Assembly (NCBI RefSeq): GCF_900090105.1
Contig: NZ_FMDM01000009.1
Coordinates: forward strand, 1 to 64,000
DNA length: 64,000 bases
Direction of reading: 5' to 3'
Origin: Micromonospora humi
Lineage (GTDB): Bacteria > Actinomycetota > Actinomycetes > Mycobacteriales > Micromonosporaceae
A program made the translations under genes and the position numbers. Below are positions 32,306 through 39,965 of the stretch, piece after piece. Numbering within the stretch: position 1 is the first letter of the stretch; every line of letters begins with the position of its first letter. The notes below the pieces were generated by a model. The model was not told the DNA's origin and made no database searches. It was given only the letters and a program-made list of their open reading frames with translations.

Positions 32306-33289
32306 ATGCCGTACCCCGAGATCCGGCCCCGCCGGCTGCGCCGCAACGCGGCCGTGCGGCGGCTGGTCTCCGAGACCCGCGTCGCCCCGGCCGAGCTGGT
32401 CGTGCCGATGTTCGTCAAGGAGGGGCTGGCCGAGCCGCGGGCCGTCGCGTCGCTGCCGGGGGTGCTCCAGCACTCCCGGGACTCGCTGCGCAAGGCGGCC
32501 GTCGAGGCGGTCCAGGCCGGGGTCGGCGGGATCATGCTCTTCGGGGTGCCGGCCGAACGGGACGAGACCGGCTCCGGCGGCCTCGACCCGGCCGGCATCC
32601 TCAACGTGGCCATCCGGGACGTGATCGCCGAGGTCGGTGACGCGACCGTGGTGATGAGCGACCTCTGCCTGGACGAGTTCACCTCGCACGGGCACTGCGG
32701 CCTGCTCACCCCGGACGGCGGCGTGGACAACGACGCCACGCTCGCCGCGTACGCCCAGATGGCGGTCGCCCAGGCCGACGCCGGGGTCCACGTGGTCGGG
32801 CCGTCCGGGATGATGGACGGCCAGGTCGGCGTGGTCCGCAAGGCGCTGGACGCCGCCGGGCGCCAGGACGTCTCGGTGCTCGCGTACGCCGCCAAGTACG
32901 CCTCCGCGTTCTTCGGCCCGTTCCGCGACGCGGTCGAGTCGGCGCTGGAGGGTGACCGGCGCGCCTACCAGCAGGACCCGGCGAACCTGCGGGAGTCGCT
33001 GCGCGAGGTCGAGCTGGACGTCGCCGAGGGCGCCGACATGGTGATGGTCAAGCCGGCGCTGCCCTACCTCGACGTGGTGTCGGCGGTCCGGGCCGCGGTG
33101 GACGTCCCGGTCGCCGCCTACCAGGTCTCCGGGGAGTACGCCATGGTCGAGGCCGCCGCCGCCAACGGCTGGATCGACCGGGAGCGGACGATGTTGGAGA
33201 CGCTCACCTCGATCCGCCGGGCGGGTGCCCAGATCATCCTCACCTACTGGGCGGTCGAGGCGGCCCAGATGCTCCGCGAGCGCTACTGA
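32306..33289 (+). CDS. hemB: Delta-aminolevulinic acid dehydratase (porphobilinogen synthase)
   Basis: 327 residues. Motifs: LVVPMFVKEGLAEPRAV, GIMLFGVPAERDETGSGG, VVMSDLCLDEFTSHGHCGLL, VVGPSGMMDGQVGVVRKALD, YAAKYASAFFGPFRDAVES (first Schiff-base Lys), MVMVKPALPYLDVV (second Lys) and AYQVSGEYAMV. It joins two aminolevulinates into porphobilinogen. The metal loop reads DLCLDEFTSHGHCG: two of the three zinc Cys are kept and one is Asp, a mix of zinc- and magnesium-type sites. ACAGGAGG precedes the ATG by 7 nt. Ends 7 nt inside the convergent flavin reductase gene. Confidence 0.97.
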   Translation: MPYPEIRPRRLRRNAAVRRLVSETRVAPAELVVPMFVKEGLAEPRAVASLPGVLQHSRDSLRKAAVEAVQAGVGGIMLFGVPAERDETGSGGLDPAGILNVAIRDVIAEVGDATVVMSDLCLDEFTSHGHCGLLTPDGGVDNDATLAAYAQMAVAQADAGVHVVGPSGMMDGQVGVVRKALDAAGRQDVSVLAYAAKYASAFFGPFRDAVESALEGDRRAYQQDPANLRESLREVELDVAEGADMVMVKPALPYLDVVSAVRAAVDVPVAAYQVSGEYAMVEAAAANGWIDRERTMLETLTSIRRAGAQIILTYWAVEAAQMLRERY

Positions 33290-33861
33290 CCGTACGGCCG
33301 TCGCTCGCGGGCGACGCGCAGCGCCTCGCCCCACCAGCTCAGCTCGTCGAGCGTCGCGTCCGCGGCCCGCTCCAGCGGGCCGTCGGCGACCAGCCGGCCC
33401 TGCCGGTCGAGGCGGTCCCACGGCGCGGTGAGCACCACGCCGCTGCGGGTGGTGGTGGCGTGCAGCTCGGCGAAGACCAGGCGCAGTTGCTCGACCGCGC
33501 GGATCCCGCCCGAGCCCGCGCCGTAGGAGACGAAGCCGACCGGCTTGGCCACCCACTCCCGGTGGTGCCAGTCGATGGCGTTCTTCAGGGCCGCCGGGAA
33601 GCTGTGGTTGTACTCCGGCGTGACCACCACGAAGGCGTCCGCGGCGTCGAGCCGGCCGGCGATCGGGCTGGCCGGGTTGCCGCCGGGAGGCGTGTCGGCG
33701 AGCGGGAGCGGCACCTCGGCGAGGTCGACCAGGTCGGTGCGGAGGTCGTCGCGGCGGCCGGCGTGGTCGACGAACCAGTCGGCGATCAGGCGGCCCATCC
33801 GGGGCCGGCGCACGCTGCCGACGAGCACGGCGAGGGCGAGCGGTGGTTCTTGCGTCGTCAT
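33283..33861 (-). CDS. NADPH-dependent FMN reductase family protein
   Basis: 192 residues. Flavodoxin-like fold: LALAVLVGSVRRPRMGRLIA (phosphate loop), FVVVTPEYNHSFPAALKNAI, DWHHREWVAKPVGFVSYGAG. Reduces FMN, quinones or similar with NAD(P)H. The promoter is MerR-type with a 19-bp spacer, and the ATG is 7 nt after the -10, so the transcript is leaderless. A MerR gene lies divergently 56 nt away; together they make a one-step redox or electrophile response unit (inference). Overlaps hemB at the 3' ends. Confidence 0.9.
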   Translation of the reverse strand: MTTQEPPLALAVLVGSVRRPRMGRLIADWFVDHAGRRDDLRTDLVDLAEVPLPLADTPPGGNPASPIAGRLDAADAFVVVTPEYNHSFPAALKNAIDWHHREWVAKPVGFVSYGAGSGGIRAVEQLRLVFAELHATTTRSGVVLTAPWDRLDRQGRLVADGPLERAADATLDELSWWGEALRVARERRPYGQ

Positions 33862-33868
33862 GGGATGG

Positions 33869-33899
33869 ACGCTAAGACTTGAACAATTGTTGAAGTCAA
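33869..33899 (-). promoter_or_regulatory. MerR-type promoter of the flavin reductase gene
   Basis: Minus strand: -35 TTGACT (33894-33899), 19-bp spacer, -10 TAGCGT (33869-33874), 7 nt, ATG. The spacer lies in a near-perfect 20-bp dyad at 33877-33896 (ACTTGAACAATTGTTGAAGT on plus) centred between the two promoter boxes. This is the classic layout of MerR-activated promoters. Confidence 0.75.
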
Positions 33900-33917
33900 G
33901 CCGTTGCGGGGGTAGGC

Positions 33918-34259
33918 ATGCTGACGGTGGGCGAGGTGGCGCGGGAGGCGGGGGCCAGCGGCTCCGCGATCCGTTTCTACGAGCGGCAGGGCCTGATCAC
34001 GGCCAGCCGGACCAGCGGTAACCAGCGCCGGTTCGGTCCGGACGCGGCATGCCGGGTGCGGGTCGCCCGGGTGGCGCAGCGGATCGGCCTCAGCGTCGGT
34101 GAGATCCGGGACCTGCTCGCCGACCTGCCGCCGGAGCCGGCCCTCACCGACTGGCAGCGACTGCACGACCGGCTCACCGCCGAGGCGGACCGGCGCATCG
34201 CCGAACTGCACGCCGCGCTGGGAGACATCCGCTCCGGCCGCCGCCTCTGCGACCTGTGA
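33918..34259 (+). CDS. MerR family transcriptional regulator (SoxR-like, no metal cluster)
   Basis: 113 residues. Winged-helix domain LTVGEVAREAGASGSAIRFY, ERQGLITASRTSGNQRRFG, then VARVAQRIGLSVGEIRDLLA and a dimerisation helix to the end. The HTH is SoxR-like, but the C-terminus stops at SGRRLCDL: the four-Cys iron-sulfur loop of SoxR is missing and only one Cys remains. It may therefore sense by a single thiol, by another ligand or in a heterodimer. It faces the flavin reductase gene, whose 19-bp promoter it most likely activates. Confidence 0.9.
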   Translation: MLTVGEVAREAGASGSAIRFYERQGLITASRTSGNQRRFGPDAACRVRVARVAQRIGLSVGEIRDLLADLPPEPALTDWQRLHDRLTAEADRRIAELHAALGDIRSGRRLCDL

Positions 34260-34853
34260 CCTACGGCTGAGGCTCGGCCGGCTCGTCCGCTCCGTCGCCC
34301 GGCGACTCTGGCCCACCGCCCTCCCTCGCGCCCCCCGCTCGCCGTCCTCGCCGCCCCCGCTCGCCGCCCTCTCGTCGCCCTCGCCGCTCGCCCGCCGCCC
34401 GAGGCCGGCGTGGACTCGATCCGGCCCTCTCCCGCGTGCCCGGAATCCGGCCGCACGCCACAGCGCCGGGAGACCTGGTGGCATAGCTTCGTAGCGCAGC
34501 GTCACATTCCGGCTCGCCATCGCCTTCGCCCCTCGTCGCCTTTGCTCTGCAGCCACCGGCGCAGCGGGCACGCTCCGTCATCGATGCCTCCGTGGCTGCA
34601 GAGCAAAGGCGCTGGCGGGTGTGCTGGCTCGGCGGGGAAGAGGGGGAGTTATGTCCATTAAATGAGCAATGGGAAGGTGGGGAAGGGTGCCGTTGGCCCG
34701 GTGGGTATCACGCATGGTGATTGTCACGCTCTGTGATGATTCTGGAGGCGGCGGAGCGGATCGGCCAAAGCGGGCGACCACCGTACCGCCGGGTTTTCCA
34801 CAGCCGAGCCGGGTGGGGTTGCCGGCCAGGCGGGGAAGCGCGAGCGTGACGGG
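34260..34853. other. 594-bp non-coding gap with a long hairpin
   Basis: From 34260 to 34480 it is low-complexity C-rich sequence with short direct repeats such as CGCCCTC; the open frames there have no protein-like composition. At 34537-34611 lies a 20-bp perfect inverted repeat (own entry). From 34620 to 34740 base composition is noticeably AT-richer (GTTATGTCCATTAAATGAGC), likely the promoter region of the XRE gene. No gene seen. Confidence 0.6.
34537..34611. repeat. Long palindrome with 20-bp perfect arms
   Basis: CGCCTTTGCTCTGCAGCCAC at 34537-34556 is exactly inverted at 34592-34611, with a 35-nt loop. Far too long for a normal terminator in this genome and not next to a stop codon (278 nt after the MerR gene). 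Probably a dispersed repeat unit (inference). Confidence 0.75.
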
Positions 34854-35477
34854 ATGACCGGCCCCTTTGAGGACACCGCGATCGAAGCGACCACCGCCCC
34901 GGCCCGCGCGCCGGAGGCCGTCGCTCCGTGCGGTGGTGCCACCGCTGTCGCGGACGATGAATCGCCCGCGCTGCTCACCGAGCCCCTCGACGTTCCGTTT
35001 CCCGCCGCCGGGATCGTCCGGGCGGTCCGCCGCCGCGCCCATGCCAGCCAGCGGGAACTGGCCCGCTTCGCCCGGGTGCACCCGACCACGGTCGGGCGGA
35101 TCGAGGCCGGCGCCCTGGCGCCCAGTCTCACCATGCTGTCCCGCCTCGTCGGCACGGCCGGCTTCCGGCTCGTCGTCGTCGACGAGTCCGGGACGGTGCT
35201 CAAGCCGATGCGGGACCGGGCCGACCTGCGCGACGGCGCCGAGCGGCGATACCCGTCGCACCTCGACGTCGTCGTCGATCCACAGCCGGGGGAGTGGTGG
35301 GCCGACATCTACGGTCTGGCCCGGCCCCCGGAGACGTTCTACCGGGACCGGGCCGTGCGGGACGCGCTGCGGCGGCGCAGCCAGTGGGAGGTCCGGGTGG
35401 CCAAGTATCGCAACGTGCCACCGCCGCCCGATCCGCAACGAGACGGATACCGCGGCGGCCCGCCGATCCGCTGGTGA
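34854..35477 (+). CDS. XRE-type helix-turn-helix protein
   Basis: 207 residues. A disordered acidic N-terminus (1-50), then an XRE HTH at about 55-115: IVRAVRRRAHASQRELARFA, RVHPTTVGRIEAGALAPSLT, MLSRLVGTAGFRLVVV. The C-terminal half (residues 120-207) has WWADIYGLARPPETFYRDRA and RSQWEVRVAKYRNVPPPP, not recognised. Probable DNA-binding regulator without clear neighbour partners; might be a stand-alone antitoxin-like protein, but no toxin gene is adjacent. Confidence 0.8.
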   Translation: MTGPFEDTAIEATTAPARAPEAVAPCGGATAVADDESPALLTEPLDVPFPAAGIVRAVRRRAHASQRELARFARVHPTTVGRIEAGALAPSLTMLSRLVGTAGFRLVVVDESGTVLKPMRDRADLRDGAERRYPSHLDVVVDPQPGEWWADIYGLARPPETFYRDRAVRDALRRRSQWEVRVAKYRNVPPPPDPQRDGYRGGPPIRW

Positions 35478-35509
35478 GCGGAGCGACGGGCCGCGGGGCG
35501 GTGCGCCGG

Positions 35510-38500
35510 TCAGTCGTCGTTCAGGATCGTCCCGACGCCGGACGGGTCGGCCAGGCGGAGCCCCGGCACGCCGGCCACGTACAGGGTGAGTCGCTCGTCC
35601 GCCTCCCGCTTGCGGTCTCCGCGCACGGTGACCGGGAAGGCCAGCGACGTCCGGCCCGCGGCCAGCACCCGGCAGCCCACGTACGGGTCGTAGTCGGAGC
35701 CGGCCTGTGCCGTGGTGCCGTAGGTGGCCGCGCAGAGCAGGGCCGGCTCGGACAGCGGCCGGGACACGGTGACCGTGAAGGTCATCGTGGTGGTCCCCTT
35801 GTCGCCCTCGGTCACCGAGGTGTCGGCCACCCGCAGCGCGGCGCGGGAGCGGAACCGGGCCACCGTCGGGTCGTGATCGCTGGCGCCCCGGTCACCCAGC
35901 TCCGGGGCGTCGGTGGGGTAGTCGGCGTTGATGTGCGCCGTCCGCACCTGCACCAGGTCCGCGTGCATCGGGTCGTTGACGAACATGTTGTCCAGCGTCT
36001 GCGCCTGCCCGCTGAAGGTGTACGAGTAGGCCGCCGCCGGGGCGTCCGCGACCAGGTCGTCCCAGAGGTTGTGCAGGCCGGCCTGGTAGAGCGGCGCGAG
36101 CTGGTCCGACGGGGTCGGGTTCTGCCCGGTGGCGATCGGGTCGTCGGGGCGCGGGAAGACGTTCAGGTCGCCGCCGTAGACCACCCGCGCGTCCGGGTCG
36201 GTCGCCTCGACCGCCCGCACCAGCGCGGCACCGTACGCGGCCTGCTCGCGGCGCTGCCCGACCCGGCTGTCCGGCCCGGACGAGAAGTGGTTGGCCACCG
36301 CCCAGAGCGTGAACTGCTCGCTCGATCCGGGGGCCGCCCTGACGGTGAACCGGGCCAGCTGCGCCGCCCGGGTGTAGACGTTGCTGCCGTCCACACCGGT
36401 CGACCGGTCCACGTCGGCCGGCAGCACCGCGTTGAACGCCTTCGGGTTCTGCACGTCCCCGTTGGACGGCAACGCGGCCGAGCGGTATTCCACTGTCGGC
36501 GTGGCGCCCAGCAGCGGGTCGGTGGCGGTCGCCTGGGCCAGCGTCAACCGGTCGGTGCGGTAGAGGAACGCCGAGGCGATGCCCCGGGCGTCCGCGCCGG
36601 TCCGGTCGTACGCGGCGGCGTAGGCCGGGCCGCCGGCTGCCGCGACGGCGAGCGCCAGCTCCTGCACGGTGTCCGGCGCGCCGTCGGCGTCGTTGGTGTC
36701 GCCGCAGGCGAGGCTGCCGTCGACCACCGAGCAGATGTCCTGGTCCTCGGCCTCCTGCACCAGGATCAGATCCGGGCTGTGCAGCGAGTTGACGATCTGC
36801 CGCGCCTGCGTGGCCAGCTTGGCCGCGTACGCCTCGGGGCTGGCCGGCACGTAGTCGAACGGCGGGCTGACACCGGGACATCCGCTGTTGCCGGCGAAGT
36901 CGCAGCCGTCGAACGGGTCGTCCCGGTAGTCGTACAGGTTCTCCACGTTGTAGGTGGCGACCGCGACCTCGCCGTTGCGGTCGGCCGGCAGCGGCGGGTG
37001 GTTCTCCGCCGGGTCCGCGCCGCCGGTCAGCGTCAGCTGCTCGGGCTGCACGCTGTACTTGCTGAACGCATACGAGACGGAACCGAAGGCGTCCTCGGTC
37101 AGCGTGTCGAACGTGCGCGCCTCGGGCAGCAGCGCGCCCGAGTCGCCGGCGGTCGCCTTCACGCCGCCGGCCCCCAGCAGGATCCGCTGGTTGTTGCCGT
37201 TGTCGAAGAGTGTGCCGGGGATGTCGTCGAGCGGGTGCGCGTCCCGGAACACCCGGCGGGCGTACGGGTCGGACCGCTTCATGATCGGGTCCTCGCGGTC
37301 CAGCACGTAGATCTCGGAGTCCGCCGTCGAGGCGTAGATGTGCCGGGGCGCGGAGACGCCGCTGCCGGCCCGGACCCGCATCCGCTCACCCTCGTGCCGC
37401 TCCCAGAACAGGTCGGCGGCGTCCGCCTCGGCCGGCGGCACCGCGTCGTCGGTGCGGACCGCGGTGTCCACGTCGAGCCCGGAGTCGAGCTTGCGGACCA
37501 GCGAGGCGCTGGAGAGCTGGGTCTGGTTGAAGTATTCCGAGACCCGGCCGCGGAGCACGACCTCGTCACCGACGGTCGGGGCGTAGCCGCCGATCAGCGT
37601 GGTGAACGAGCCGGTGAAGACGAAGATGCCGTCCGAGGTGAGCGGGTCGCCGTCCTCGCTGCCGAGCCGGCTCTGCAGGTAGAAGCCCCACTGGTCGGCT
37701 CCGGCGGAGCTGCGGGTCAGCGACTTGCTCGTGATCACACCGCGCACGTCGTACAGCGTCGAACTGGTGCCGTTGCCGGTCGCCGGCGCGAGCGGCGACC
37801 GGTCGGTGCGGCCGCTCTCGTCGTCGCCGGTGCGGCCCTGCACCTCGCCGACGGAGAGCACGCTCGTCGCCTGCACGGCGAGCGTGCAGGTGGCGGTGCC
37901 GCCGTCGGCGTCCGTCGAGGTCACGGTGACGGTGTAACCGCCGGCCGGCAGGCCGGTCGCGGTCAGCGTCGCCCGGGCGGTGCCGCCGGCCGCGGTCGCC
38001 GGGCTGAACGCGGTACGGCTGATCGAGCCGCTCGCCGGCGTCGGGACGACCGAGGTGACCGCGAGGCCGGTGATCGTGTCGTCGGCGTCGGTCGCGGTCA
38101 CCTCGCGGGTCGCGGTGGCGCCCGCCTCCAGCGTCAGCGCGCCGCCGCAGGTGAGCGTGGGCGGCTGGTCGACCGGCCCGCCACCGTCGACGGTGTGGCT
38201 GCCCAGCCCGTCGAACGTGTCGGTGGCGAAGCCGGCCCACTGGGCCGCCGGGTCGAACGCATCCGCCGGGTCGGTGTCGCCGGCGCTCACCGAGGGCAGC
38301 CGGCGCAGCGTGTTGTCGGCCGTGCTGGTGAGCCCGCTGCCCCACTCGGTGCCCGGGTCCACGCCGACCTGCCCGATGGAGTCGACCACCGTCTCGCCCC
38401 GGCGCAACACGATCGCGTCGTCGCCGTTGAACAGCGCGCCGCCGTACGTCTGGTCGGCCTGGGCGAGAATCGCCGGCGCGGCCGACGCGGCGGCGAAGAC

Positions 38501-38782
38501 GAACACGTCCCCGGCGGCGACGGTGCCGCTCAGCGCCACGTTGGTCGAGGTGGTGGCGCCGTTGAAGAAGAGCTGGAGCTGGTAGCCGCCGGCGGCCAGG
38601 TCGACCGGGGCGCCGGTGCCGTTGAACAGCTCGACGGCCTTGTTGTTGGACGACCCCTCGACGTACTCGGAGATGAGCAGGTCGGTGGGCGCGGCACTGG
38701 CCGCGGGGGGTGCGACGCCGATCGCCGTGACGGTGACGGCGGCGGTGGTCGCGAGCGCGGCCAGTGTGCGGCGCGGGCGCAT
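35510..38782 (-). CDS. Secreted ExeM/NucH-type extracellular endonuclease
   Basis: 1090 residues. Signal peptide 1-30 (TLAALATTAAVTVTAIGVAP then AASA). Lamin-tail domain near 33-165 (LLISEYVEGSSNNKAVELFN, ALFNGDDAIVLRRG). Middle beta domains, an OB/ExeM region (GEVQGRTGDDESGRTDRSPL, VTSKSLTRSS-like), then an endonuclease/exonuclease/phosphatase domain about 605-972 with VATYNVENLYDY, ILVQEAEDQD, VVYGGDLNVFPRPDDP and GASDHDPTVARF. A Calx-beta domain (985-1090, SVTEGDKGTTTMTFTVTVSR) ends the protein. It degrades extracellular DNA, for nutrient (phosphate) gain or biofilm control. No sortase signal; released or loosely bound. Confidence 0.92.
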   Translation of the reverse strand: MRPRRTLAALATTAAVTVTAIGVAPPAASAAPTDLLISEYVEGSSNNKAVELFNGTGAPVDLAAGGYQLQLFFNGATTSTNVALSGTVAAGDVFVFAAASAAPAILAQADQTYGGALFNGDDAIVLRRGETVVDSIGQVGVDPGTEWGSGLTSTADNTLRRLPSVSAGDTDPADAFDPAAQWAGFATDTFDGLGSHTVDGGGPVDQPPTLTCGGALTLEAGATATREVTATDADDTITGLAVTSVVPTPASGSISRTAFSPATAAGGTARATLTATGLPAGGYTVTVTSTDADGGTATCTLAVQATSVLSVGEVQGRTGDDESGRTDRSPLAPATGNGTSSTLYDVRGVITSKSLTRSSAGADQWGFYLQSRLGSEDGDPLTSDGIFVFTGSFTTLIGGYAPTVGDEVVLRGRVSEYFNQTQLSSASLVRKLDSGLDVDTAVRTDDAVPPAEADAADLFWERHEGERMRVRAGSGVSAPRHIYASTADSEIYVLDREDPIMKRSDPYARRVFRDAHPLDDIPGTLFDNGNNQRILLGAGGVKATAGDSGALLPEARTFDTLTEDAFGSVSYAFSKYSVQPEQLTLTGGADPAENHPPLPADRNGEVAVATYNVENLYDYRDDPFDGCDFAGNSGCPGVSPPFDYVPASPEAYAAKLATQARQIVNSLHSPDLILVQEAEDQDICSVVDGSLACGDTNDADGAPDTVQELALAVAAAGGPAYAAAYDRTGADARGIASAFLYRTDRLTLAQATATDPLLGATPTVEYRSAALPSNGDVQNPKAFNAVLPADVDRSTGVDGSNVYTRAAQLARFTVRAAPGSSEQFTLWAVANHFSSGPDSRVGQRREQAAYGAALVRAVEATDPDARVVYGGDLNVFPRPDDPIATGQNPTPSDQLAPLYQAGLHNLWDDLVADAPAAAYSYTFSGQAQTLDNMFVNDPMHADLVQVRTAHINADYPTDAPELGDRGASDHDPTVARFRSRAALRVADTSVTEGDKGTTTMTFTVTVSRPLSEPALLCAATYGTTAQAGSDYDPYVGCRVLAAGRTSLAFPVTVRGDRKREADERLTLYVAGVPGLRLADPSGVGTILNDD

Positions 38783-38876
38783 GGAGCCTCCACGATGGGT
38801 GGGCGGGAACTAACGCACGTTAAGGGTCACGGCCGTCCGTCGTCCATCCCCCGGCCAGCCGTTTGGTGAACAGGGG

Positions 38877-39893
38877 TCAACGATGGCTGTCCAGCCGGTG
38901 CACCAACTCGCCGACGTCCACGCCGTATTCGCACCAGTCGCGGTCGGGCCGGTAGCCCAGCTCGGCGTTGACCTTGAGCATCGACTCGTTGACCTGCGCG
39001 TTCCAGGTCTGCACCTCGGCCACCTCGGGCTCGGCCGAGCGCAGCTCCAGCAGCATCCGCGCCTTGATGGCCCGGTCGATGCCGTAGCCGCGGTGCTCGC
39101 GGACCACGATGGTGTCGTACTGGTCGGCCCGGGTCGGGTGCTGCGCCGGCACCACCACCTCGGTCAACCCGGCCACCTCGCCGGTCTGCTCGTGCAGGGC
39201 CAGCACGATGTACGGCTTCATGCCCCGCCGGTGCAGGGTGGCGAGGCTGTCGCGGAGCCGGTCGGGATCGTAGGAGCTGGGGCGAAGCTCGACGTCGTCC
39301 ACCTCGCGCACCTCGGCCTTCGCCCGCGCGTACGCCTCGATGAGCTCGTCCGGCGGCCCGCCCGGGCAGAACTCGACGTGGTAACCCGCCCCGACCTCGG
39401 TGGCCATCTCGGTCAGCGCCGGCCAGTCCACCGCGCCGAGGTCGAGCACGCTGCGGGTCTCGACGTAGTCGCGGGTGAAGCCCAGCGCCTCGTAGAACCC
39501 GACGGCCGGGGTGTCGCCGACCACCTCGACGCCGATCGACTGGAAGCCCTCGTCCCAGACCCGGCGGGCGGCCACCCGCACCAGCTCGCGGCCGATGCCG
39601 GTGCGCCGACGCGCCGGGTGCGTCAGCACCTCGAGCACGCCGATGCCGCCGAGCAGCAGCACGTGCACGTGCCCGACGATCGCGCCGGGCGTGCCGTCGG
39701 GCGCCGGGTCGTCCTGGGCGACCCAGGAGATCCGTCGTTCGCCGGGCATCACCTCGGACAGGTATTCCCGAAGGGAGTTCGCCCGCCACGGCGGATCCTG
39801 CGGGAGATCAGCCGCCAGGACCGCGTTCAGCGTGTCCAACAGCGACGCGATCTCGGCGGACGACGCGGTCCGAGGGTCCCACTCGCGCACCAT
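38877..39893 (-). CDS. Tandem GNAT-domain N-acetyltransferase
   Basis: 338 residues with two GNAT folds. The first (about 1-160) has the acetyl-CoA loop VLTHPARRRTGIGRELVRVA and FYEALGFTRDY; the second (about 165-338) has a weaker loop, VVREHRGYGIDRAIKARML, and ends AELGYRPDRDWCEYGVDV. This two-domain plan is that of mycothiol synthase (MshD)-like proteins and streptomycete antibiotic acetyltransferases; the exact acceptor is not known. Start could be GTG 39896 or ATG 39893. Follows the nuclease gene on the opposite side with a short gap. Confidence 0.83.
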   Translation of the reverse strand: MVREWDPRTASSAEIASLLDTLNAVLAADLPQDPPWRANSLREYLSEVMPGERRISWVAQDDPAPDGTPGAIVGHVHVLLLGGIGVLEVLTHPARRRTGIGRELVRVAARRVWDEGFQSIGVEVVGDTPAVGFYEALGFTRDYVETRSVLDLGAVDWPALTEMATEVGAGYHVEFCPGGPPDELIEAYARAKAEVREVDDVELRPSSYDPDRLRDSLATLHRRGMKPYIVLALHEQTGEVAGLTEVVVPAQHPTRADQYDTIVVREHRGYGIDRAIKARMLLELRSAEPEVAEVQTWNAQVNESMLKVNAELGYRPDRDWCEYGVDVGELVHRLDSHR

Positions 39894-39965
39894 CACCCGT
39901 CTAGCTTGCCGTCAACCGCAGCTCGGGGGAAGGGTTGAGTCCGCGAATGTGCGCGCGTCGTCACA

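Noticed and set aside
28376..33289. Cobalamin riboswitch or other leader within the hem operon
   Set aside because: Genes overlap by 4 nt or lie 14 nt apart, leaving no room; no leader structure is visible beyond the rex 5' region.
34261..34581. 106-codon minus-strand frame in the gap after merR
   Set aside because: Sequence is almost only Arg, Gly, Glu and Ala from a C-rich low-complexity stretch, with no ribosome site or motif.
35294..38869. Plus-strand open frame of about 1190 codons
   Set aside because: Antisense to the ExeM-type nuclease, whose signal peptide, domains and catalytic motifs are unmistakable; the plus frame has none.
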